64,000 bases of DNA from Bacillus sp. REN3 (GTDB lineage Bacteria > Bacillota > Bacilli > Bacillales > Cytobacillaceae). The notes beneath the pieces were generated by a model. It did no database searches. It was given only the letters and a program-made list of their open reading frames with translations, and was not told where the DNA came from. Of this stretch, positions 1 through 8,775 are shown in pieces; within the stretch, counting starts at the first letter, position 1, and each line of letters opens with the position of its first letter. The position numbers and the translations under genes are program-made. Location of the stretch: the NCBI RefSeq assembly GCF_017912555.1, contig NZ_JAERSD010000005.1, positions 177,159-241,158 on the forward strand, in the 5' to 3' direction.

Positions 1-938
1 TATTCGGAGTGGACACGTCGGAGTATTTGGATAAGCTGTATTACGAAGTCATCGAGCATAATGAGATCACTGAAATGATTGAAGAAATATTCATGACTGA
101 ACAAAAGGTCAGGAGGCAGATTGTCCTCCCCCTCGATATTGAAAGGCGACATTTCGAGGTGTATGGTGTACCAATCATCGGGACTAACAATGTCTGGAAA
201 GGGATTTTGCTAGTGTTCCATGATATTTCCGAATTGAAAAAGCTCGAACAAATGCGCAAGGACTTTGTTGCGAATGTTTCGCATGAACTGAAAACGCCGA
301 TCACTTCCATCAAGGGATTTTCCGAGACACTTCTTGATGGGGCGTTGAATGACAAAGACACACTTCGAGCCTTCCTCGAAATCATCCTGAAGGAAAGCGA
401 TCGCCTTCAGGTCCTTATCCAGGATTTGCTTGATCTTTCGAAAATAGAACAGCATGGATTCAAGCTGACACTGGGACTGGTGGATTTGAGGAGAGAAATC
501 ACTGATGTGCTGGAAATCCTTAAGAAAAGAGCTTCAGAAAAAGCGATCAACCTTGTTTATGAAGATCCCGGCGAGGATATTGTGATCGAAGGAGATGCTG
601 ATCGCATCAAACAAGTGTTCATCAATCTTGTCAGCAATGCGATTACCTATTCCCCCAATGGAAGCACAGTCACGATAACGGTTGAGGAGTTGAAGGATGC
701 GGTTTCGATTATCGTCAAGGATTCCGGGATTGGTATTGAAAAGAAAGAGATTCCAAGAATTTTTGAGCGGTTTTACCGGATTGATAAAGCAAGAAGCCGG
801 AACTCAGGAGGCACTGGGTTAGGTCTTGCGATCGTCAAGCATATTATTGAGGCGCATAAAGGGAGTATCGAAGTGGAAAGCGAGACAGGGAAAGGCACTG
901 CCTTCAAGATCAAGCTATTTAAGATTTTTCCTCAATAA
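1..938 (+). CDS. phoR: Phosphate-regulon sensor histidine kinase PhoR, C-terminal part (5' end outside window)
   Basis: The frame is already open at the first base, so this is the C-terminal ~310 residues of a longer kinase. It contains the end of a PAS-like region, a HisKA dimerisation domain with the phospho-acceptor motif NVSHELKTPITS, and a HATPase_c domain with the N box (NLVSNAITYSP), a DSGIGI G1 box, the F box (FERFYRID) and a GTGLGLAIVKH G2 box. The family autophosphorylates on the H-box histidine and passes phosphate to PhoP when phosphate is scarce. The assignment as PhoR rather than another PAS kinase rests on synteny with polA, as in B. subtilis, where phoP-phoR precede polA. A strong terminator follows directly. 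Confidence 0.9.
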   Translation, partial: FGVDTSEYLDKLYYEVIEHNEITEMIEEIFMTEQKVRRQIVLPLDIERRHFEVYGVPIIGTNNVWKGILLVFHDISELKKLEQMRKDFVANVSHELKTPITSIKGFSETLLDGALNDKDTLRAFLEIILKESDRLQVLIQDLLDLSKIEQHGFKLTLGLVDLRREITDVLEILKKRASEKAINLVYEDPGEDIVIEGDADRIKQVFINLVSNAITYSPNGSTVTITVEELKDAVSIIVKDSGIGIEKKEIPRIFERFYRIDKARSRNSGGTGLGLAIVKHIIEAHKGSIEVESETGKGTAFKIKLFKIFPQ

Positions 939-944
939 ACTGGA

Positions 945-975
945 ACCGGCCGAATTTTCGGCCGGTGTTTTTGCT
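945..975 (+). terminator. Rho-independent terminator of phoR
   Basis: Perfect stem ACCGGCCGAA / TTCGGCCGGT (945-966) followed by a T-rich run, seven bases after the phoR stop. Confidence 0.9.
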
Positions 976-1019
976 TAATCGCATATTATCATGCTATAGA
1001 ACCGGATGCTTTTCTTTTC

Positions 1020-1047
1020 TTGACTCGCTTTTTACAATACCTTACAG
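1020..1047 (+). promoter_or_regulatory. PhoP-box-like hexamer array 1
   Basis: Hexamers TTGACT (1020), TTTACA (1031) and TTACAG (1042) start exactly 11 bp apart. PhoP is known to bind direct repeats of TT(A/T/C)ACA spaced by about 5 bp. TTTACAATACCTTA recurs at 1177, in the second array. Assigned by motif and by location just behind phoR; not proven. Confidence 0.4.
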
Positions 1048-1176
1048 GAAGCGGCATCAATGGATAAACTGCTCTCATAAGGGTATCCTGTTGTGGCCGG
1101 CAGATCACATGATGATAGGAGTGTGGAATCTGCACTAATTGGGTAAACCGGGAGAATTAAGGAAAAATATCTTAAA

Positions 1177-1230
1177 TTTACAATACCTTAACAGCCGATT
1201 TATTTTGTCTTAACACTCTGTTGCTACAAT
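1177..1230 (+). promoter_or_regulatory. PhoP-box-like array 2 with promoter, upstream of hflKC
   Basis: Five hexamers in strict 11-bp phase: TTTACA (1177), TTAACA (1188), TTTATT (1199), TTAACA (1210) and TTGCTA (1221). A -10-like TACAAT lies at 1225-1230 with no convincing -35, which is the usual layout of an activator-dependent Pho promoter. Transcription would start near 1237 and run into the hairpin at 1270 and then hflK. Confidence 0.45.
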
Positions 1231-1269
1231 CATTAGTGAAAACCCCTTCATCCAAGGAGCAATGAAAGA

Positions 1270-1298
1270 GACGCAAGCATACCCCGCTTGCGTCTTTT
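1270..1298 (+). terminator. Intrinsic terminator/attenuator in the hflK leader
   Basis: GACGCAAGC / GCTTGCGTC with a 7-nt loop followed by TTTTT. There is no gene between it and the phoR terminator. It therefore ends either a very short RNA from the promoter at about 1230 or acts as an attenuator ahead of hflK. An AAGGAG sits just upstream (1254-1259), but only 2 nt from an ATG, so a leader peptide is doubtful. Confidence 0.75.
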
Positions 1299-1406
1299 TC
1301 CGCTTTGGAGATTATTTTGTAAACAAAATGAAATATTTTGAAACTTTTCCTCCCATTTTAACGTAAAATTATCCATATACAGAAGGATAGAAAGAGGGGA
1401 AGGAAT

Positions 1407-2375
1407 ATGGTGAGTTTGAAGAAGGTTTACATAAGTGTCGGGATTGCTGTTCTTGCAATCGCCGCGGGCCTGTTGGTTTTTACGACATGGTATACAGTTG
1501 ATGAATCGGAACAGGCGGTCATCCTGACTTTCGGGAAAGTAGAAGATGGAATCAGTACGCCTGGTTTGCATTTCAAGCTCCCTTGGCCGATCCAGAGCGT
1601 TGAAAAGCTATCGAAAGAAACGTTCAGCCTTCAGTTCGGCTATGACCAAAAGGGGGAAGACATCCGTGATTTCCCGGATGAGACAAAAATGATCACTGGT
1701 GATGAGAACATTGTTCTGGCAGACCTTGTTGTCCAGTGGAAAATCACTGAGCCTGCCAAGTACTTATATAACGCAGATAATCCGAGGGAAATCCTTTATG
1801 ATGCGACCTCCGCATCAGTAAGGAGCATTATTGGCAGCTCGAAAATTGACGATGCATTGACATCAGGCAAAGCAGAAATCGAAGGAGAAGTTCGTGACCT
1901 TCTTTCAACGCTCATCGAAAAATATGATATGGGCATTTCTGTGGTGGGAGTCAAGCTACAGGATGTCGAGCTTCCGAATAAAGAAGTGCGGAAGGCATTC
2001 ACAGATGTAACGGATGCGCGGGAAACGATGAATACGAAAATAAATGAAGCGAAAAAATACCGGAACAAACAGCTGAATGAAGCCCAGGGTGAAAAAGATG
2101 CATTGAAATCAAGGGCTGAAGGTGAAAGAGCATCTAGGATCGAGCGGGCGCGAGGGGATGTCGCTGTTTTTAATAAGCTATATACGGAATACAAGCAGAA
2201 TCCTGAAATCACAAGGCAGCGTCTTGTTATCGAGACGCTGGAGCAAGTGCTCCCAGGAACAGAAATTTATATCATGAATGATGACGGCAATACCATGAAG
2301 TATTTCCCGATTCGCCCGCTAGAGACAGAAAAGCCGAAGTCAGAGAAGGAAGGCAGTGAGAAGAATAATGACTGA
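1407..2375 (+). CDS. hflK: FtsH protease modulator HflK (SPFH/band 7 protein)
   Basis: A 322-residue protein with one N-terminal membrane segment (about residues 7-27) followed by a band 7/SPFH domain, which begins TVDESEQAVILTFGKV and ends in a long alanine/glutamate/lysine-rich helical stretch. In the studied family HflK forms a large membrane ring with HflC that surrounds the FtsH protease and limits access of membrane substrates. The ATG is preceded by an AGAGGGGAAGG ribosome binding site. It overlaps hflC by 8 bp, so the two are co-translated. B. subtilis has no hflKC between phoR and polA as far as I know, so this pair is an accessory insertion in a conserved neighbourhood. Confidence 0.88.
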   Translation: MVSLKKVYISVGIAVLAIAAGLLVFTTWYTVDESEQAVILTFGKVEDGISTPGLHFKLPWPIQSVEKLSKETFSLQFGYDQKGEDIRDFPDETKMITGDENIVLADLVVQWKITEPAKYLYNADNPREILYDATSASVRSIIGSSKIDDALTSGKAEIEGEVRDLLSTLIEKYDMGISVVGVKLQDVELPNKEVRKAFTDVTDARETMNTKINEAKKYRNKQLNEAQGEKDALKSRAEGERASRIERARGDVAVFNKLYTEYKQNPEITRQRLVIETLEQVLPGTEIYIMNDDGNTMKYFPIRPLETEKPKSEKEGSEKNND

Positions 2376-3303
2376 TAAAAATGTAATTAACCTGAAGGAT
2401 CGTTCGGGAGGTTCGTTCAATTGGAGGAAATATACGAAGTTTGGTCTGTTCCTCATCATCCTGATCTTCATCATTGTCTTCATTGTTACCAATGTCTTTA
2501 TCGTGAAGCAGGGTGAGTACAAAGTGATCCGCCAGTTCGGCGAGGTTGTCAGGATTATCGATAAACCTGGCCTCAATTACAAAGTGCCTTTCGTCCAAAG
2601 CGTCAGTTCGCTGCCTAAATACCAGCTGACCTATGATGTCTCCCAGGCCGAAATCAATACAAAGGATAAGAAAAGAATTTTGATCGACAACTATGCAATC
2701 TGGAGGATCGAAGACCCGAAAAAAATGATTTCGAACGCCAGGACGCTTGAAGGAGCAGAATCACGCATGGAGGAATTCATCTATTCCGTTGTCCGTTCGG
2801 AGCTTGGCCAACTGGACTATGATGAAATCATCAATGATGAAAAATCATCCAGAGGCTCCTTGAATGACCGTGTCACAGAGAAAGTGAATGAATTACTGGC
2901 AAATGGGAATTATGGCGTAACTGTAACGGATGTCCGGATGAAGAGAACAGACCTGCCTGCTGAAAATGAGAAGTCCGTGTTCACGAGAATGATTTCGGAA
3001 CGTGAATCAAAAGCCCAGGAATACCTTTCCATGGGGGATGCCGAAAAGAACAGGGTCATAGCCCAAACTGACCGGGAAGTGAAGGAAATCCTGTCAAAGG
3101 CTTGGGCAGAAGCAGAATTGATCCGGGGTGAAGGGGAAGGGGAAGCGGCCAAAATCTATAACCAATCTTTTTCCAAAGATCCGCAGTTCTTCTCGATGTT
3201 CCGTACGCTTGAATCCTATAAAAAGACAATCAATGGCGAAACCGTTCTTGTCCTTCCATCGGATTCACCATACGCAAGAATGCTGATGGGCTATACTGAG
3301 TAA
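2368..3303 (+). CDS. hflC: FtsH protease modulator HflC (SPFH/band 7 protein)
   Basis: Partner of HflK: 311 residues, one N-terminal membrane segment (about residues 22-44) and a band 7 domain beginning VKQGEYKVIRQFGEV, with a helical tail rich in ERESKAQEYLS-type sequence. The start chosen is the ATG at 2368 (MTDKNVINL), which overlaps the end of hflK; an in-frame ATG at 2356 is less likely. The HflKC complex faces the outside of the membrane and modulates FtsH. A roughly 100-bp AT-rich gap without a clear terminator separates it from polA. Confidence 0.87.
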   Translation: MTDKNVINLKDRSGGSFNWRKYTKFGLFLIILIFIIVFIVTNVFIVKQGEYKVIRQFGEVVRIIDKPGLNYKVPFVQSVSSLPKYQLTYDVSQAEINTKDKKRILIDNYAIWRIEDPKKMISNARTLEGAESRMEEFIYSVVRSELGQLDYDEIINDEKSSRGSLNDRVTEKVNELLANGNYGVTVTDVRMKRTDLPAENEKSVFTRMISERESKAQEYLSMGDAEKNRVIAQTDREVKEILSKAWAEAELIRGEGEGEAAKIYNQSFSKDPQFFSMFRTLESYKKTINGETVLVLPSDSPYARMLMGYTE

Positions 3304-3405
3304 TAAACGAAAAGCATTAGGACCGTTATTTTTCTTTCTATTATCAATCATGATAAAATAGGAAGTAATTTAATGGTCTTATTTTTTTCTTTCGGGAGGA
3401 GTTAC

Positions 3406-6039
3406 ATGTCTAAAAAACTTGTTTTGATAGACGGAAATAGTATTGCATACCGCGCTTTTTTTGCACTTCCGCTTTTGAACAATGACAAGGGAGTACATAC
3501 GAATGCAGTGTACGGCTTCACGATGATGCTGATGAAAATACTTGAAGAGGAGAAGCCGACACATATGCTGGTTGCCTTCGACGCCGGCAAGACGACCTTC
3601 AGGCATAAAACTTTCAGCGAATATAAGGGGGGCAGACAAAAGACTCCTCCAGAACTTTCGGAACAGTTTCCATTCATCCGTGAACTTCTCAGGGCATATG
3701 GGATCGCCCAATACGAACTCGAAAACTACGAAGCCGATGACATCATCGGGACACTGAGTCTGGCTGCCGAGAAAGCAGGCTTTGAAACCAAGGTCATTTC
3801 CGGCGACAAGGACCTTACACAGTTAAGCTCGGACAAGACTACGGTGAACATCACGAGGAAAGGCATCACGGATATCGAGGAATATACCCCTAGTCACATT
3901 CAGGAAAAATACGGCCTGACTGCAAAGCAGATCATCGATATGAAGGGGTTAATGGGTGACTCATCCGATAACATACCAGGGGTGCCTGGCGTTGGTGAAA
4001 AAACGGCCATCAAACTACTGAAGGAATACGGGACTCTGGAGAACCTGCTGCAATCCATCGATCAAGTAAGCGGGAAAAAGCTTCAGGAAAAGCTTTCAGA
4101 GTTCAAAGACCAGGCAGTGATGAGCAAGGAACTGGCGACCATCACACGAGAAGCTCCTGTCGAAGTCTCCCTTGACGAACTGCATTATGAAGGCTTCCGG
4201 CAGGAGGAGGTCTTCAAGATATTCAAGGAACTTGGCTTCAATTCCCTTTTAGAAAAAATAGGCGGCGCTGCAGTAGCTGGAGAACCTATTGAGCTTGATG
4301 AAATCGACTTTACTCAAACAGATGAGATCAAGGAAGAGATTTTCACCCAAGAGGGCTCCTTCTATGTGGAAGTCCTTGAGGATAACTATCACTATGCAGA
4401 TATCATCGGTTTCGCACTGGTCAATGAGAATGGCAGTTATTATCTCCCGGTTAAAAGCGCCCTTGAATCAGAAGCCTTTCGGAAGTGGGCAGAAGATGGG
4501 ACGAAAAAGAAAACCGTTTACGACGCAAAGCGTTCTGAGGTCACATTAAGGCATCACGGTATCCATCTACGGGGAGCTGGTTTCGATGTGGCGCTTGCCT
4601 CCTACATCATCAACCCCTCTGAATCAGCCGACAATCTCACAGTGATTGCAAAGCAGCATGGCTTTACGGACGTCCGGGCAGATGAGGCAGTGTACGGAAA
4701 AGGAGCGAAACGGACGATTCCGGAAAATAAGGTACTTGGAGAGCACCTGGTCAGGAAGGCGGCTGTTCTGGGGCTCCTTAAGGAAAAACTGGAAAAAGAA
4801 TTATGGGAAAATGACCAGTTCAAGCTTTTCAACAGCCTGGAAATGCCGTTATCGAAAGTCCTGGCCGAAATGGAATACGTAGGTGTGAAGCTGGATCTGG
4901 GCAGGCTTGCAAAAATGGGGGAAGAAATCCGCGCCAGGCTTGCAGAAATAGAAGCAAAGATTTTTGAGTCAGCCGGGGAACATTTCAATATCAACTCCCC
5001 GAAGCAGCTTGGAGTGATCCTGTTTGAAAAGCTGGGTTTGCCCCCGGTCAAGAAAACGAAAACTGGCTATTCAACGTCTGCGGATGTCCTGGAAAAGCTT
5101 GCGCCAAAACACCAAATCATTGAAGAAATCCTGCAATACCGCCAGTTGGGAAAATTGCAGTCCACGTATATAGAGGGACTGCAAAAAGTCGTCAATAAAA
5201 AGACGGAGAAAGTCCACACAAGATTCAACCAGGCATTGACACAAACCGGAAGACTGAGTTCGACAGACCCGAACCTTCAAAATATCCCAATCCGCCTTGA
5301 AGAAGGACGGAAAATACGCCAGGCATTCGTTCCTTCGGAAAAAGACTGGGTCATGTTCGCAGCCGACTATTCGCAAATCGAACTGCGGGTCCTCGCCCAT
5401 ATCGCAGGGGATGAAAAGCTGATTGACGCCTTCAGGAATGACATGGATATCCATACAAAGACAGCGATGGAGGTATTCAAGGCCGGGAAAGATGAAGTCA
5501 CTTCGAATATGCGGCGCCATGCCAAGGCTGTTAATTTCGGGATTGTCTATGGAATCAGCGACTACGGGCTGTCGCAAAGCCTGGGAATCACACGCAAGGA
5601 AGCTGGAGAATTTATCGACCGTTATCTTGAAAGCTATCCAGGCGTAAAGGATTATATGGAAGAAATCGTCAAGGACGCCAAGCAAAAAGGCTATGTAGAG
5701 ACATTGCTGCACCGCCGGAGATATCTCCCGGAAATTACAAGCAGGAACTTCAATTTACGCAGTTTTGCGGAAAGGACAGCAATGAACACGCCGATACAGG
5801 GCAGCGCTGCGGATATCATCAAAAAAGCGATGATTGAAATGGCCGACAGGCTGAAAGAAGAAGGACTGAAGGCAAGGCTGCTCCTTCAGGTGCATGACGA
5901 ATTGATTTTTGAGGCACCTGAAAGCGAAATCGAAAAACTAATTGAAATCGTACCGGATGTCATGGAGCATGCCATAGAATTGAAAGTTCCGCTGAAAGTG
6001 GATTTCTCTTACGGTCCTACATGGTACGACGCAAAGTAA
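3406..6039 (+). CDS. polA: DNA polymerase I
   Basis: An 877-residue PolA, the usual length for Bacillaceae. Order of domains: 5'-3' exonuclease (about 1-300, VLIDGNSIAYRAFFALP and the DSSDNIPGVPGVGEKTA helix-hairpin-helix), a 3'-5' exonuclease fold (about 310-470) in which the proofreading DxE appears replaced (FYVEVLED), and the polymerase domain (about 490-877) with DYSQIELRVLAHI, KAVNFGIVYG and the QVHDELIFE motif C. It fills gaps in repair and removes Okazaki primers. The start at 3406 follows a strong CGGGAGGAG; the frame extends 33 bp upstream without a ribosome binding site. mutM follows 19 bp later, forming a repair operon. Confidence 0.97.
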   Translation: MSKKLVLIDGNSIAYRAFFALPLLNNDKGVHTNAVYGFTMMLMKILEEEKPTHMLVAFDAGKTTFRHKTFSEYKGGRQKTPPELSEQFPFIRELLRAYGIAQYELENYEADDIIGTLSLAAEKAGFETKVISGDKDLTQLSSDKTTVNITRKGITDIEEYTPSHIQEKYGLTAKQIIDMKGLMGDSSDNIPGVPGVGEKTAIKLLKEYGTLENLLQSIDQVSGKKLQEKLSEFKDQAVMSKELATITREAPVEVSLDELHYEGFRQEEVFKIFKELGFNSLLEKIGGAAVAGEPIELDEIDFTQTDEIKEEIFTQEGSFYVEVLEDNYHYADIIGFALVNENGSYYLPVKSALESEAFRKWAEDGTKKKTVYDAKRSEVTLRHHGIHLRGAGFDVALASYIINPSESADNLTVIAKQHGFTDVRADEAVYGKGAKRTIPENKVLGEHLVRKAAVLGLLKEKLEKELWENDQFKLFNSLEMPLSKVLAEMEYVGVKLDLGRLAKMGEEIRARLAEIEAKIFESAGEHFNINSPKQLGVILFEKLGLPPVKKTKTGYSTSADVLEKLAPKHQIIEEILQYRQLGKLQSTYIEGLQKVVNKKTEKVHTRFNQALTQTGRLSSTDPNLQNIPIRLEEGRKIRQAFVPSEKDWVMFAADYSQIELRVLAHIAGDEKLIDAFRNDMDIHTKTAMEVFKAGKDEVTSNMRRHAKAVNFGIVYGISDYGLSQSLGITRKEAGEFIDRYLESYPGVKDYMEEIVKDAKQKGYVETLLHRRRYLPEITSRNFNLRSFAERTAMNTPIQGSAADIIKKAMIEMADRLKEEGLKARLLLQVHDELIFEAPESEIEKLIEIVPDVMEHAIELKVPLKVDFSYGPTWYDAK

Positions 6040-6058
6040 GGCAGAAAGGAGGAATTTC

Positions 6059-6886
6059 ATGCCTGAGCTTCCAGAGGTAGAAACCGTAAGAAGAACGTTA
6101 GAAGTGCTTGCAGTGGGAAAACAAATCAATGATGTTACGATAACCTGGCCGAAAATGATCAAACGGCCTGAAGAGACGGGCCAGTTCAGTGACGCCTTAA
6201 AGGGCCAGCATTTACAGGAAATCGGCAGACGAGGGAAATTCTTGATCTTTTATACAGAAAAATTGGCTCTTGTATCCCATTTAAGGATGGAAGGCAAATA
6301 CGGCCTTTTTAAATCCGATGACCCTGTGGACAAGCATACACATGTAATCTTCCATTTCACAGATGGGACAGAATTAAGGTACAAGGATGTCAGGAAATTT
6401 GGGACCATGCATCTTTACGAAAAGGGAAAGGAATTTGAAATACAGCCACTGGCTGATTTAGGACCGGAACCTTTCTCAGATCAATTTTCTATTGAATGGC
6501 TTTCGGCCAAGCTGAAAAGGACGACCAGGAAGATCAAGCCAGCCCTTCTTGATCAGAAAATCCTTGTCGGGCTTGGCAATATCTATGTTGATGAAGCCTT
6601 GTTCAGGGCAAAAATCCACCCGGAGCGGTTAGCGAATTCCCTTTCCAGGGAAGAGGAAGAAGTGCTTTTCAAGGAAATTGTCAACACCTTGTCTGAAGCG
6701 GTTGAAAAAGGAGGCAGCACCATCCGATCTTATGTGAATTCTCAGGGCCAGATCGGTATGTTCCAGCTGCAGCTTTTTGTATACGGCCGCAAGGGAGAAC
6801 CATGCAAGATCTGCGGCACCCCTTTGCAAAAGACAGTGGTAGGGGGTAGGGGCACACATTTTTGCCCATCTTGTCAGCAACTGTGA
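6059..6886 (+). CDS. mutM: Formamidopyrimidine-DNA glycosylase MutM/Fpg
   Basis: A 275-residue bifunctional DNA glycosylase/AP lyase that removes 8-oxoguanine and formamidopyrimidines. The mature N-terminal PELPEVET carries the catalytic proline and glutamate. The helix-two-turn-helix region (LVGLGNIYVDEALFRAKIHP) and a C-terminal zinc finger with four cysteines (CKICGTP...CPSC) are intact. AAAGGAGGAATTTC precedes the ATG. It lies 19 bp behind polA, the same order as in B. subtilis. Confidence 0.97.
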   Translation: MPELPEVETVRRTLEVLAVGKQINDVTITWPKMIKRPEETGQFSDALKGQHLQEIGRRGKFLIFYTEKLALVSHLRMEGKYGLFKSDDPVDKHTHVIFHFTDGTELRYKDVRKFGTMHLYEKGKEFEIQPLADLGPEPFSDQFSIEWLSAKLKRTTRKIKPALLDQKILVGLGNIYVDEALFRAKIHPERLANSLSREEEEVLFKEIVNTLSEAVEKGGSTIRSYVNSQGQIGMFQLQLFVYGRKGEPCKICGTPLQKTVVGGRGTHFCPSCQQL

Positions 6887-6973
6887 CCCATAACAAATAG
6901 CTTTTGGTTTCTCACCATAACTAGGCTCCTTCCATATACTAACGTAGCGATTGACAGGAAGGAGCTCAGCTAT

Positions 6974-7603
6974 ATGGCACAGACAATCTCACTGCTTTTG
7001 CTTGCATTCGCAGTCAGCCTTGACGGTTTCAGTGTAGGATTGACTTATGGGCTCAGGCGTATGAAAATCCCGGTAAAGTCGATTATAGTGATTGCGGCAT
7101 GCTCTGCAGTCGTCCTGGTGGCTGCGATGATGGTTGGCCATATTATTGACGCATTTTTATCGCCCGAGACTGCGGAACACTTAGGCGGCACTGTTTTGAT
7201 CATTCTTGGCGGTATGATTCTTTACCAGTTTTTCCGCGAGGATAAAGGGGAATTGCTTCATGAAAAAATGATCCTGAATTTTGAAATAAAGTCACTTGGG
7301 ATTGTAATCAACATTTTGAAGAAGCCAATGTCGGCGGATTTTGACCGATCAGGCACGATCAATGGAATCGAAGCCGTCATGCTCGGCCTCGCCTTGTCAT
7401 TGGATGCGTTCGGGGCAGGAATTGGAGCAGCCATGCTTGGTTTTTCCTCCTTGCATTTGGCGATGACCGTAACGGCCATGAGTTCAGTTTTCGTTTTTGC
7501 AGGGATGAAAATGGGCAGTTATTTTTCCGGAAACGGCTGGGTCCAGAGGTTTTCATTCTTACCAGGAATTTTGCTGATCATCATTGGAGTATTGAAACTT
7601 TAA
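6974..7603 (+). CDS. ytaF: Sporulation membrane protein YtaF (MntP-like)
   Basis: A 209-residue protein with about six hydrophobic segments in two similar halves, each containing an [10 protein letters not shown] or [14 protein letters not shown] motif with an acidic residue inside the membrane. That layout matches the YtaF family, related to the manganese exporter MntP. YtaF is annotated as sporulation-linked; its transported ion is not established. It has its own AGGAAGGAGCTCAGC ribosome binding site. coaE begins 28 bp later, so both are probably co-transcribed. Confidence 0.88.
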   Translation: MAQTISLLLLAFAVSLDGFSVGLTYGLRRMKIPVKSIIVIAACSAVVLVAAMMVGHIIDAFLSPETAEHLGGTVLIILGGMILYQFFREDKGELLHEKMILNFEIKSLGIVINILKKPMSADFDRSGTINGIEAVMLGLALSLDAFGAGIGAAMLGFSSLHLAMTVTAMSSVFVFAGMKMGSYFSGNGWVQRFSFLPGILLIIIGVLKL

Positions 7604-7631
7604 AAAAACGTTTGAAGGGGATCATGCAGGA

Positions 7632-8228
7632 ATGTCACTAGTAATAGGATTGACCGGGGGAATTGCGAGCGGTAAAAGCACGGTGTCAGCGATGATCAAG
7701 GAACTTGGCATCGTGGTCATCGATGCTGACTTAGAAGCCAGGCATGCCGTAGAGCCCGGCGAAAAAGCTTATGAGGAAATTGTCAGGCATTTTGGGCAAT
7801 CGATCCTGGAAGAAAACGGCGCGATCGACCGGCCGAAATTGGGAGCGATTGTCTTCAATGATGAGGATAAAAGAAAGCTTCTTAATTCAATTGTCCATCC
7901 AGCAGTTAGGGAAAGGATGGCGGAGAAGCGGAAATGTGCAGAAGCTGCCGGCGAACCAGTCATCGTCATGGACATTCCGTTGCTTTTTGAAAGCAAGCTT
8001 ACCGGTCTTGTTGAAAAAATCATTCTTGTTTATGTTGATGATGCGATGCAGCTTCAAAGACTCATTAACCGCAACGGATTAAGTGAAGAAGAAGCATCGG
8101 CAAGGATCCGCTCGCAAATGCCGCTAAGGGACAAGATCGAGCTGGCTGATGCAGTCATTGACAACAGCGGGACTATCGACCAGACCAAGCAACAGCTGAT
8201 GGACATTTTTAAAAAATGGGGTATTTAA
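7632..8228 (+). CDS. coaE: Dephospho-CoA kinase
   Basis: A 198-residue P-loop kinase catalysing the last step of coenzyme A synthesis, ATP-dependent phosphorylation of the 3'-hydroxyl of dephospho-CoA. The Walker A motif [12 protein letters not shown] is at residues 6-17, followed by the conserved [15 protein letters not shown] and the VMDIPLLFE segment. The length is standard. It follows ytaF closely, as in B. subtilis. Confidence 0.97.
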   Translation: MSLVIGLTGGIASGKSTVSAMIKELGIVVIDADLEARHAVEPGEKAYEEIVRHFGQSILEENGAIDRPKLGAIVFNDEDKRKLLNSIVHPAVRERMAEKRKCAEAAGEPVIVMDIPLLFESKLTGLVEKIILVYVDDAMQLQRLINRNGLSEEEASARIRSQMPLRDKIELADAVIDNSGTIDQTKQQLMDIFKKWGI

Positions 8229-8384
8229 ACAAGAAAAAGGCTTTAACAATCGGAAAGCGGCATATAAACGACAGGCTTTTGGCTGTTCTTGAGCCTCTCG
8301 TATAGCACCATTGCCCCGCTGTAATGGTTGAGGAAGCTGGATTTTCCCGATTTGCCGGAAGTTGATTCAGGTGATGGATAATAA

Positions 8385-8408
8385 AGGGCCTGCGGGCTCT
8401 TTTTTTTG
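8385..8408 (+). terminator. Rho-independent terminator downstream of coaE
   Basis: Stem AGGGCC / GGCTCT with a TGCG loop followed by eight T residues. Confidence 0.75.
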
Positions 8409-8715
8409 ACTGTTTAATCCGATACATGCCCGGTATGGAATTTGCCGACAGCTCCACACTTTTCCTCTATGCGGCTAGGAACGCCAACCAGGCATTCAAT
8501 AGGGCTTTAAAAGCCCTTAAAGCATTCGTACTTTTTCTCTCTTGTGTCCAGAGACTCACTGGAACAATTGTCTGATAGGTAACATGCAGGTGACATGTAT
8601 TGCTCCGGTTCCAACAATGCACGTCCATGGAATTGCATTTTAACGCCTTCGTTTTCTGAATTTTTTTATATTAAAAATGTATACATTTGGTGGTCGCAAA
8701 TAAAAATTAATATGT

Positions 8716-8721
8716 TATACT
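8716..8721 (+). promoter_or_regulatory. gapB promoter -10 region
   Basis: TATACT about 55 bp upstream of the gapB ATG, with no good -35. In B. subtilis this promoter is repressed by CcpN under glycolytic conditions; the AT-rich TTATACTAATACCATA overlapping the -10 is a possible operator, by analogy only. Confidence 0.4.
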
Positions 8722-8775
8722 AATACCATACAAAGGGGTTATTAAGTATAACATTAATTCGGAAGGGGCCATACA

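Larger units (their letters stand above)
8229..8775 (+). other. Long intergenic region between coaE and gapB
   Basis: About 550 bp without a credible gene. It holds a terminator at 8385-8407, a small hairpin (AGGGCTT / AAGCCCT, near 8498-8515) and the gapB promoter region. The 155 bp between the coaE stop and the terminator could be a long 3' UTR or a small RNA; I see no open frame there with a ribosome binding site. Confidence 0.6.

Noticed and set aside
1262..1371. Leader peptide gene behind the PhoP-box array
   Set aside because: The AAGGAG is only 2 nt from the ATG, too close for efficient initiation, and the frame runs through the terminator.
8209..8457. Minus-strand 82-codon frame between coaE and gapB
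   Set aside because: No ribosome binding site and it includes the reverse of a terminator; no recognisable protein.
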